Under the pieces are notes generated by a model. That model worked only from the letters and a program-made list of their open reading frames with translations, did no database searches and was not told where the DNA came from. Of a stretch of DNA of 5,976 nucleotides, positions 1-4,972 are shown piece by piece (within the stretch, counting starts at the first letter, position 1; every line of letters starts with the position of its first letter). The DNA is taken from NCBI GenBank assembly GCA_002314435.1, contig DCFV01000093.1, positions 1 to 5,976 on the forward strand, in the 5' to 3' direction. Position numbers and translations under genes: made by a program. This stretch comes from Acidobacteriaceae bacterium UBA1795 (lineage in GTDB: Bacteria; Acidobacteriota; Terriglobia; Terriglobales; Acidobacteriaceae).

Positions 1-160
1 TTCGCTGTGCTCCCAGGTGTCGTCCAGATCTCGAACAAGATCCGGGTTCTGTCAGCGAGAACCGGCCGTCCAGGTGGCGTTTGCGCAGTAACCCCAACCG
101 CGCCGTATAGAAGCGGTTGAACTGGCGAATCGCCTCAATCTGGGCCGATTCGGCTTCGAT
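1..160 (-). pseudogene. N-terminal remnant of a MarR-family / GNAT bifunctional regulator (no start codon, frameshifted, cut by window edge)
   Basis: Reading the minus strand from 160, the frame gives IEAESAQIEAIRQFNRFYTA, followed by RLGLLRKRHLDGRFSLTE. This matches the first helix region of MarR-type winged-helix proteins fused to a GNAT acetyltransferase, whose N-termini typically read IExIRxFNRFYTxxIGLL...FSLTEARxLYEL. After LTE (GAA at 49-47) the frame is broken: the next bases CCCGGATC give PGS. Restoring one G before CCC gives A-R-I-L-F-E-I, exactly the family continuation, so a one-base deletion is the simplest explanation. There is no ATG/GTG/TTG in frame between the TGA at 190-188 and the family sequence. 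ATC at 160-158 sits where a start would be expected and may be a mutated ATG. In the intact family the first part binds DNA and the second acetylates a small substrate. Whether decay continues beyond position 1 cannot be seen. Confidence 0.72.
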
Positions 161-247
161 GGCTCGTTGGGTTCGCGGTGTTCGTAGTCAAAGGGTGCGG
201 GGGAGGCGGTAGCCGACAGCGCGGCGTAACCGCGGGGTCTTGATCAT
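160..247 (-). pseudogene. N-terminal remnant of a zinc-dependent alcohol dehydrogenase (frameshifted, truncated)
   Basis: The ATG at 247-245 is preceded by AGGAGAAG, about six bases upstream, so this is a genuine old translation start. The direct frame reads MIKTPRLRR and stops at TGA (190-188). If one C in the C-run at about 238-235 is removed, the reading becomes MIKT, then RGYAALSATASPAPFDYEH, then REPNEP. That strongly resembles the N-terminus of NAD(P)-dependent, zinc-containing alcohol dehydrogenases of the cinnamyl-alcohol/YahK type, which typically begin MIKTxGYAALSAT-x-PLAPF-x-FERREPGP. The similarity ends at about position 160, where the family would continue into the GVCHSD zinc-binding segment; here a different gene fragment begins. 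Only about 29 of roughly 350 residues remain and no catalytic residue is present, so it is non-functional. The family assignment is from recall of the N-terminal pattern, without a database search. Confidence 0.7.
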
Positions 248-376
248 TGCGTACTTCTCCTAGCGATATTCGATCAGCAGCCAGTAGATGCGCAGAAGGC
301 CCCAACGACGCAGTATTTCTGCGGCGCACATGCGTCTTCGAGTTGGTTCTAACTCAAGCGACAGAGCACGAATGCA

Positions 377-410
377 ACAACGGCCCGGGAGATTCTCCGC
401 GGGCCGTTGT
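377..410. terminator. Strong hairpin, possible bidirectional terminator
   Basis: The arms acaacggcccg (377-387) and cgggccgttgt (400-410) form a perfect 11-bp stem. Past one bulged base (399), ggag (388-391) pairs with ctcc (395-398) around a three-base loop. This is the most stable small hairpin I can find in the window. Neither side has a T-run, so a classical intrinsic terminator is not proven. It lies in a gap between debris and could be the surviving terminator of a lost gene, or a mobile-repeat hairpin. Confidence 0.5.
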
Positions 411-478
411 CGGTGATCTGTTGGGATTGGACTAAGGCCATCGCGCTACCGCGAGAGCCAAGTGACCCGGCCGTTTCC

Positions 479-532
479 TTCGCATATGCCGGGGCAAATC
501 CGGGTCTGGGGCGCGATGCCCTAGGCCTCAGT
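479..532 (+). pseudogene. Possible relic of an Rhs-repeat core C-terminus
   Basis: The translation FAYAGANPGLGRDALGLS fits the hallmark end of the Rhs repeat-associated core, typically of the form xxYxYxGxNPxxxxDPLGL, with A instead of P in DPLGL. In intact Rhs proteins this motif marks the boundary before a variable C-terminal toxin. Upstream in the same frame I see no further Rhs/YD repeats, and the sequence downstream (SHLTLKTTRTVSLHRLD) is not a domain I recognise. A short match of this kind could be chance, but the spacing of Y, N-P, D and LGL is right. It would be a fragment, not a functional gene. Confidence 0.35.
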
Positions 533-572
533 CACCTCACGTTGAAAACTACTCGAACAGTCTCTTTGCATA

Positions 573-592
573 GGCTGGATCAACCTCCTTTC
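573..592 (+). other. Near-copy of the 16S rRNA 3' end (anti-Shine-Dalgarno segment)
   Basis: The sequence ggctggatcaacctcctttc equals the universal 16S rRNA tail GGCTGGATCACCTCCTTTC with a single extra A. Bases before 573 do not continue into 16S helix 45, and bases after 592 do not look like a 16S-23S spacer. It may be a tiny rRNA relic. Alternatively, read on the minus strand, it is a very strong ribosome binding site (AAAGGAGGTTGATCC) in front of a short open frame starting MQRDCSSS, which ends after 16 codons. Confidence 0.3.
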
Positions 593-652
593 CCGTGTAC
601 GGCTGACGTAAAACGGAAACGGAGGACCCGTCAAGTGACGTGCCCTGCCGCG

Positions 653-931
653 TTAGCGCCGGCTGTGACGCTTCGCTTCGGCACGTGGCCAGTAAGTAAA
701 CTCGTCCGCGTAGAGTTCGTCGCTCAGGTCTGCCACGCGCGAGGTCATGCGCGCCTGTGCATCGGCAATCGCACGGTTATAAACCACCGGCCCAATCTCT
801 TCGAGGATGAAGTTCAGCAGCAGGCCTGCGCGCAGGTCGCCGAGTGGCTCGGGCATCTCTTGCTCAAAGTAGCGCTGCAGTGACCGAATGGTTTCCTCGC
901 GCGTCTGCTTCGGGAGTTCGATCGCAATCAT
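653..931 (-). CDS. DUF2164 family protein
   Basis: This 92-residue protein matches the DUF2164 pattern along most of its length. Residues 1-8 give the MIAIELPK start, and RSLQRYFEQEM at about 16-26 follows. Residues 30-48 contain LGDLRAGLLLNFILEEIG, the family's most conserved stretch, then PVVYNRAIADAQ at 48-59 and a helical DLSDELYADEF near 69-79. The tail from about 80 is basic and probably unstructured. No signal peptide or membrane segment is present, so it should be cytoplasmic. The molecular function of the family is unknown. The start is supported by GAGGA at 945-941, nine bases before ATG. It lies 38 bases after the aldo/keto reductase on the same strand and could share its transcript. 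The start codon sits inside an inverted repeat, described separately. Confidence 0.9.
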   Translation of the reverse strand: MIAIELPKQTREETIRSLQRYFEQEMPEPLGDLRAGLLLNFILEEIGPVVYNRAIADAQARMTSRVADLSDELYADEFTYWPRAEAKRHSRR

Positions 932-952
932 CGTGAATAGTCCTCACGATGA
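928..952 (-). promoter_or_regulatory. Hairpin enclosing the DUF2164 start codon and part of its ribosome binding site
   Basis: The arms tcatcgtga (928-936) and tcacgatga (944-952) are perfect reverse complements around a seven-base loop. In the mRNA the ATG (931-929) lies in the 3' arm. The GAGGA Shine-Dalgarno motif is split between the 5' arm and the loop. Folding would hide the start codon, so translation may depend on unfolding or on ribosomes arriving from the upstream reductase gene, which ends 38 bases away. The repeat is directly visible; the regulatory role is inferred. Confidence 0.45.
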
Positions 953-969
953 GGGTAAACTTCAGCGCC

Positions 970-1848
970 TCAGGCGAGCGCGACGTTCAGGTTGTCGATC
1001 GCCTCGTCCACCTCGGCCCTACTCTTAAAGCCCACCGTCACGCAATCCACGCCCGCATGCTGAAAGGCGAAACGCATCGCGGCTTGGCGATCTACATGCT
1101 GCGTAAAGACGCCGTTGCCCACCAGCTTCATGCTGATGACTCCCATGCCATCCTTGTGCACCTGGCGCACGTGGCTCACCACCTCGTCCACATGCTCGGG
1201 GTTGTTGTCGTCCTGATACGACGCGCCATCCATGCGCGTGCCCTTGTGGTTCATGCGGATCATGGCCACCTCGAGCCACGTGTTGCCGGGCATCTGCCGC
1301 AGCGCGGGCAGCCCGTGCACAGAGGCGCCACGCGACAGAATGGTCTTCTTCTGCTGCGCCTCCGCAATGCCATCCTGCCAACGTCGCGTTTCGCTCATCC
1401 ATCCAGTGGTGTGCTGCCAGTGCAGTAGCATGATGTCGAAGTACTCGGTCTTCGAAATACGCCGCATCTGGTCGAAGCGCTGGCGGGGGTCCACGCCTTC
1501 ATCTGTCGTGACCTTGTTCATGAGCACATAACTATCGCGTGGAAAGGGCTTCAACGCCTCGCCCAGCATGGCCGGAGTGGAGTACGACTCGGCGGTCTCG
1601 AAGAACCGGATGCCGCGCTCGTAGGCATAGGCAATCAGTTTCGAAAAATCCTGTTGACTAAGCGCAGCCTGCACCGCGCCATTATTCGTGCCAGTACCGA
1701 AGGCCAGACGCGTAACACGAATGCCGGACTTACCAAGCGTCACTGTATCAGTCGCCGAGCGCGGCGCTGCGTGCAGAGGCAGGCTTGCAGCTACCGCTCC
1801 GGCAGCCACACCAGTACGGATAAACTCACGACGAGTGTAGGGACTCAT
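970..1848 (-). CDS. Tat-exported aldo/keto reductase
   Basis: This 292-residue protein begins with a twin-arginine signal: TRREFI at residues 5-10, then a hydrophobic run GVAAGAVAASLPL, with a likely cleavage site after HA or HAA near 27-28. An export route as a folded, cofactor-loaded protein is therefore expected. The rest is an aldo/keto reductase barrel, a family that reduces aldehydes or ketones with NADPH. LGKSGIRVTRLAFGTG (39-53) is the first strand region. RFFETAESY (81-89) holds the active-site Tyr89; the usual Asp of the tetrad is Glu84. Lys112 in LMNKVTT and His143 in MLLHW complete the tetrad. Late residues such as MNHKG (199-203) and VTVGFKS (270-276) also fit. The start has GGGAGG eight bases upstream. 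It follows the ABC ATPase by 71 bases and precedes the DUF2164 gene by 38. The substrate cannot be predicted. Confidence 0.9.
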   Translation of the reverse strand: MSPYTRREFIRTGVAAGAVAASLPLHAAPRSATDTVTLGKSGIRVTRLAFGTGTNNGAVQAALSQQDFSKLIAYAYERGIRFFETAESYSTPAMLGEALKPFPRDSYVLMNKVTTDEGVDPRQRFDQMRRISKTEYFDIMLLHWQHTTGWMSETRRWQDGIAEAQQKKTILSRGASVHGLPALRQMPGNTWLEVAMIRMNHKGTRMDGASYQDDNNPEHVDEVVSHVRQVHKDGMGVISMKLVGNGVFTQHVDRQAAMRFAFQHAGVDCVTVGFKSRAEVDEAIDNLNVALA

Positions 1849-1866
1849 GGGAAGAACCTCCCGTTG

Positions 1867-1886
1867 CCGGCCGAAGGGGCGGCCGG
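1867..1886 (-). other. GC-rich hairpin just upstream of the aldo/keto reductase ribosome binding site
   Basis: The arms ccggccg (1867-1873) and cggccgg (1880-1886) make a 7-bp all-GC stem around a six-base loop. It sits between the ABC ATPase stop (1920) and the reductase's Shine-Dalgarno sequence (1862-1857). No T-run follows, so it is more likely an mRNA-processing or attenuating structure than a full terminator. Whether the two genes are co-transcribed therefore remains open. Confidence 0.4.
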
Positions 1887-1919
1887 ATGGCGGAATAGTA
1901 CCATGATTTGCCTAGCCGG

Positions 1920-2735
1920 TTACCAGCTATGCAGCCACTCGTCGTCGCGGCCAATGCGGACCGGCGCGTCGAACAGCTCGCTCAGCCGCGGCTCGGTCAG
2001 CAGTTCTGCGCGCGGCCCGTCGCCCACGATGCGGCCATCGCGCATCAGGATCACGCGCTCTATCTCCGGCAGAATATCGCCCAGGTGATGTGTTACAAGC
2101 ACTAACCCTGTTCCCTCCTGCGCCAGCCGCCGCATTGTCTCACGCAACTCTCGCTGTGCGGCCAGGTCGAGCGCGTTTGATGGTTCATCGAGCAGAAGTT
2201 GCCGAGGCCGGTGCACGAGAGCACGAGCAATCAGAATGCGCCGTCTTTCGCCTGCGGACATCTCGCCCACCAACTGCGTCGCCAACCGCGTGGCATCGAT
2301 GCGATCCAGCGCCTCGGCCGCGCGCTCGCGCATCTCGTCGGTTACGTGCAGGTTGGGCCACAGCGTGGACGCAGAGAAGAATCCCGCAATCACCGCATCC
2401 AGCCCGGTCGTCACGGCGGTGCGCTCACTGGGAAGGTCCGTGCCCACCACGCCGAAATGCTGGCGCAGCTGGGTAAGATCCCAGCGTTCGCGGCCGAAGA
2501 TGCGTACCTGCATACCAGGCTGCACGATCGGGTAGATCTGACAGGTGATGGTGAGAATCAGCGTGGACTTGCCGCAGCCGTTGGGCCCGAGGATGGCCAC
2601 GTGCTCGCCAGCGCGGATGTTCAGGTTAACATCGTGCAGCACCACGCGGTCGCCACGCGCGACGTTCACGTTGCAGAGCGACAGAAACTCCGGATCGGGC
2701 TGCACAAAGGAAGAAGCGGCGGAAATGGTTTGCAT
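1920..2735 (-). CDS. ABC-type ATP-binding protein (ModF/YlmA-like)
   Basis: This 271-residue single nucleotide-binding domain has Walker A GPNGCGKST (50-58). The signature is MSAGE (159-163), a variant of LSGGQ with the family's usual RRRILIARAL following. Walker B is LLLDEP (180-185), with catalytic Glu184, then the D-loop NALD (187-190) and switch His216 in LVLVTHH. The Q-loop region (FGVVGTDLPSE, 94-104) lacks the usual glutamine, as in ModF/PhrA- and YlmA-type proteins. The C-terminal part (VILMRDGRIVGDG) is normal. There is no membrane segment and no permease or binding-protein gene nearby, so it must pair with a distant partner or act outside transport. The ATG at 2735 has only a weak AGGCG upstream. 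The neighbouring reductase and DUF2164 genes give no substrate clue. The family call is firm, the substrate unknown. Confidence 0.88.
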   Translation of the reverse strand: MQTISAASSFVQPDPEFLSLCNVNVARGDRVVLHDVNLNIRAGEHVAILGPNGCGKSTLILTITCQIYPIVQPGMQVRIFGRERWDLTQLRQHFGVVGTDLPSERTAVTTGLDAVIAGFFSASTLWPNLHVTDEMRERAAEALDRIDATRLATQLVGEMSAGERRRILIARALVHRPRQLLLDEPSNALDLAAQRELRETMRRLAQEGTGLVLVTHHLGDILPEIERVILMRDGRIVGDGPRAELLTEPRLSELFDAPVRIGRDDEWLHSW

Positions 2736-2915
2736 GAAAACGCCTGTTCTTCCACTGTAACTGACGCGGCTCCCGCGCCTAAGACTGCGGTGATTTCCTC
2801 GCTGCCTTGCTTTGCATCATCGGCACATCGGCGCGGCCCATCCTTTTCGTGGTGTCGCGCTTGCCCGCCCCGAAGAGATAATCTGATGACAGTTTTCCGG
2901 GTTCTGGAAGGAGCC
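2736..2915. promoter_or_regulatory. Divergent intergenic region between the ABC ATPase and argJ
   Basis: These 180 bases separate oppositely directed genes and must hold promoters for both groups. A GATAAT hexamer at 2877-2882 is a plausible -10 element for argJ, but I see no good -35 at 16-18 bases. If it is used, transcription would start at about 2889, beyond the upstream ATG at 2886, which would favour the ATG at 2916 as the argJ start. A short stem, cgcgg/ccgcg (2765-2769 with 2773-2777), lies on the ABC side. I see no recognisable ARG-box-type palindrome. All promoter calls here are tentative. Confidence 0.4.
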
Positions 2916-4127
2916 ATGAGCGAGATTTCGCAATTTTTGATTCCGCATGGGTTTCGCTTTGGCGCAGCTCGTGCGGGGCTGAAGCAGAGCGGCCGCACCG
3001 ACTTTGCCCTCATCGTGGCCGATGCTTCGGCCAGCGCGGCAGCCATGTTCACCGCCAACCGCGTAACAGCTGCGCCACTGCACGTGGACAAGCAGCATCT
3101 GGCAGCCACTGGCGGCCGCGTGCGCGTAGTTGCGATCAACGCCGGCAACGCCAACTGCGCCGCGGGCAAGGCCGGGCTGGATGCCGCGCATGCCGTTTGC
3201 ACCGCGGCGGCTGAAGCCTTCGCCTGCAAGCCGGAAGAGGTCTTCCCTTCCTCCACCGGCATCATCGGCGTACCTCTTCCGGCAGAGAAGCTTATTGCAG
3301 TGCTACCGGAGCTGGTCTCGACCATCGGCTCGGAGAGCGACCACTTCCAGCAGCTGGCGCAGGCCATTCTCACCACAGACACGGTGGAGAAGACCGCCTT
3401 CGCACGCGTCGAAATCGATGGCCGCGAAGTGCGCATCGCCGCAGCCTGCAAGGGCTCCGGCATGATTCACCCTCAGCTGGTGCCGCACGCTACTATGCTG
3501 GTCTACATCCTGACAGACGCCCAAGTGGCTCCGCCCGTGCTCGACCGCTTTCTGCGCGCCGCTGTCGAAACCAGCTTCAACCGCATTTCGGTCGACGGCG
3601 ACACCTCGACTAATGACACCGTATTGCTGCTCGCCTCAGGAGCCAGCGGCGCCGTTGTGGGCGCAGACAACGAGGCCTTCTGCGCAGTGCTCCAGCAGGT
3701 TTGCACTTCGCTCGCACGACAGATCGTCGCCGACGGTGAGGGCGTTTCACACGTCGTAGAATTGAATATTGAGGGGGCAGCCAGCAACACCGATGCCCTG
3801 CGCGTGGCCAAGGCCATCGCGCACTCGCCGCTGGTCAAGACAGCATGGGCCGGTTGCGATCCCAACTGGGGTCGACTCGCCGCAGCAATCGGTTACTCTG
3901 GCGCACAGATCGACCCTGATCGCTTCGACATCTGGTTCGGCGAGTTGCCCATCTGCCGCGACGGCGGACGCGCCGTGGAGTTCGACGAAATCGCCGCCCA
4001 CGCCTACATCAAGCAGTCCGAGTTCTCCATTCGCATCCAGCTCCATCAAGGCGACGGCCGATGCACCTTCTGGACCACCGACCTGACCCATGCCTATATA
4101 CACATCAACGCGGACTACTCCACATAA
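2916..4127 (+). CDS. argJ: Bifunctional ornithine acetyltransferase / N-acetylglutamate synthase ArgJ
   Basis: ArgJ moves the acetyl group from N-acetylornithine to glutamate in the cyclic arginine pathway; many members also use acetyl-CoA. The 403-residue length is typical. SSTGIIG (112-118) supplies the oxyanion-hole Thr-Gly. KGSGMIHP (179-186) is followed by the self-cleavage site HATML, where Thr193 becomes the N-terminal nucleophile of the beta chain. SVDGDTSTNDT (225-235) and GCDPNWGR (313-320) are family signatures, and the C-terminus THAYIHINADYST matches the conserved end. At the cleavage site PHATML replaces the commoner PNMATML-like sequence, keeping Ala-Thr. The ATG at 2916 has GGAAGG four bases upstream and the protein starts at the usual point; an in-frame ATG at 2886 would add ten residues. 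The next gene begins 15 bases after the stop and is probably co-transcribed. The enzyme is cytoplasmic. Single-gene ArgJ is usual outside enterics. Confidence 0.96.
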   Translation: MSEISQFLIPHGFRFGAARAGLKQSGRTDFALIVADASASAAAMFTANRVTAAPLHVDKQHLAATGGRVRVVAINAGNANCAAGKAGLDAAHAVCTAAAEAFACKPEEVFPSSTGIIGVPLPAEKLIAVLPELVSTIGSESDHFQQLAQAILTTDTVEKTAFARVEIDGREVRIAAACKGSGMIHPQLVPHATMLVYILTDAQVAPPVLDRFLRAAVETSFNRISVDGDTSTNDTVLLLASGASGAVVGADNEAFCAVLQQVCTSLARQIVADGEGVSHVVELNIEGAASNTDALRVAKAIAHSPLVKTAWAGCDPNWGRLAAAIGYSGAQIDPDRFDIWFGELPICRDGGRAVEFDEIAAHAYIKQSEFSIRIQLHQGDGRCTFWTTDLTHAYIHINADYST

Positions 4128-4142
4128 ACGAGGACGGAACGA

Positions 4143-4886
4143 TTGATTTCGCGCGAAAAGCTGCTTGAGCTGTACACCGCGATGATGAAGTGCCGCATGG
4201 CCGCACAGGCCGCCGCAGTTACGCCGGGAGAACAGGGCTGCGCAGAGGCAACCTATGCCGGCGTTGCCCTGGATCTTGCACGCACGGACACACTGCACGC
4301 CGCGCCACGCCACGCCCTGGCCGGTCTGGTACGCGGAGCCGCAGTACGCCGCACACTGCTCGCTCTCGATCGCAGCAAACGCACTCCGCGCGTCGCCGCA
4401 GACCCGCTCGGTGCGGCATGCGACGCTGCGCGGAAGCACAAGACGGCAAAAAAGCAATCCATCGCCGTTGTCTTCTGCGGCGACACTGAAGCTACGGCGG
4501 CGCAGTGGAAACGGTCCCTCGGTTTGACCGCCCGCCGTGGACTGCCGGTCGTGTTTGTCTCTCTACGCTCCGCCGGTGAGGCGCCGGCCTTCCTCGGCAC
4601 ACCTACCGTTACGCCCGAAACCATGGCCTTCGGCGTACCTCTCATTACCGTCGATGGCGACGACCTGGTGGCTGTATATCGCGTTGCCTTCGAGTCTATG
4701 GCCCGCGCGCGTCAGTTGCGCATCCCCACGCTCATCGACGCTGTAACCGCCAGCGGCGCAGACTGCATCAAAACAATGGAAGCCTGGCTCGGCGCGCGCG
4801 ACCTCTTTCGACCTGCGCTCCGCCTTAGGATTAGGCGCGACTTCAGCGCGAAGCTTGAAGCGGCTTGCCTTTCGCTTGCGCATTAG
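4143..4886 (+). CDS. Degenerate E1-alpha-like protein of the 2-oxoacid dehydrogenase family (probable pseudoenzyme)
   Basis: The 247-residue product aligns by eye with E1 alpha subunits of pyruvate or branched-chain 2-oxoacid dehydrogenases. ISREKLLELYTAMMKCRMA (2-20) resembles their N-terminal helix. EQGCAEATYAGVALDLARTD (30-49) resembles the GQEA-x-VGV-x-L-x-x-D segment. FCGDTEATAAQWKRSL (111-126) plus GLPVVFVSLRS (133-143) occupies the place of GDGAxNxGxFHEAL...LPVVFVCENN. FGVPLITVDGDDLVAVY (163-179) and PTLIDAVT (195-202) match the C-terminal core. The thiamine-diphosphate/Mg motif GDG...NN is altered to GDT...RS, about 80-100 residues are missing, and the GRGGSMH region is absent, so catalysis is unlikely. 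No E1-beta gene follows. The TTG start at 4143 has GAGGA eight bases upstream and fits the family N-terminus; ATGs at about 4182 and 4185 are weaker alternatives. It begins 15 bases after argJ. Function unknown. Confidence 0.8.
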   Translation: MISREKLLELYTAMMKCRMAAQAAAVTPGEQGCAEATYAGVALDLARTDTLHAAPRHALAGLVRGAAVRRTLLALDRSKRTPRVAADPLGAACDAARKHKTAKKQSIAVVFCGDTEATAAQWKRSLGLTARRGLPVVFVSLRSAGEAPAFLGTPTVTPETMAFGVPLITVDGDDLVAVYRVAFESMARARQLRIPTLIDAVTASGADCIKTMEAWLGARDLFRPALRLRIRRDFSAKLEAACLSLAH

Positions 4887-4972
4887 TCAAAAATCACTCA
4901 GCTTCCCTTGTCGTTCCGGGCAGTATCTTTGTTTGCCCGGGCTTCAACTTATGAATGGTAGAGTGAACAAGT
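4887..4972 (+). promoter_or_regulatory. Spacer before the Wzi-family gene, with a hairpin
   Basis: The 86-base spacer contains the inverted repeat ccgggca (4916-4922) and tgcccgg (4934-4940), a 7-bp stem with an 11-base loop. It could be a weak terminator for the argJ transcript, though no T-run follows. No good -35/-10 pair is visible: TTGTTT at 4929-4934 and TATGAA at 4950-4955 are only 15 bases apart. The Wzi-family gene's ribosome binding site is weak, with a purine-rich GGTAGAGTG about seven bases upstream of the ATG. Confidence 0.4.

Larger units (their letters stand above)
248..652. other. Gene-free stretch with decayed fragments
   Basis: No intact gene is convincing here. Positions 248-265 hold the ribosome binding site of the dead alcohol dehydrogenase. 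A minus-strand open stretch ending at TAG around 266-268 (last residues GLLRIYWLLIEYR) overlaps that site; I do not recognise it. Further along are a strong hairpin (377-410), an Rhs-core-like segment (479-532) and a 16S 3'-end-like 20-mer (573-592). The open plus-strand frame through 407-883 depends on a TTG start with no ribosome binding site and runs antisense through the DUF2164 gene, so I do not call it as a gene. The mixture of unrelated short matches, together with the chimeric debris at 1-250, suggests an old accessory or rearranged region. Confidence 0.6.

Noticed and set aside
26..30. Lipobox reading (VASAC, residues 26-30 of the Wzi-family protein, DNA 5048-5062)
   Set aside because: No Leu at -3, and the hydrophobic segment continues past the Cys to a better signal peptidase I site (AVAA). 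Positions given are residue numbers.
407..883. 158-codon plus-strand open frame containing the Rhs-like motif
   Set aside because: It needs a TTG start inside a hairpin with no ribosome binding site, and its second half is antisense to the well-supported DUF2164 gene. Only the short Rhs-like part is worth reporting.
949..1428. Histidine-rich 159-codon plus-strand frame
   Set aside because: It is the antisense shadow of the aldo/keto reductase; the histidines arise from complementing its codons, and there is no independent start signal.
2199..2915. Long open plus-strand frame upstream of argJ, continuous with it
   Set aside because: It runs antisense through the ABC ATPase, has no family resemblance, and argJ has its own start and ribosome binding site at 2916. 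GC-rich codon use explains the lack of stops.
3747..4457. 236-codon minus-strand frame across the argJ/E1-alpha-like junction
   Set aside because: It is antisense to two genes with strong family matches, and its composition is cysteine-rich and unlike any known family.
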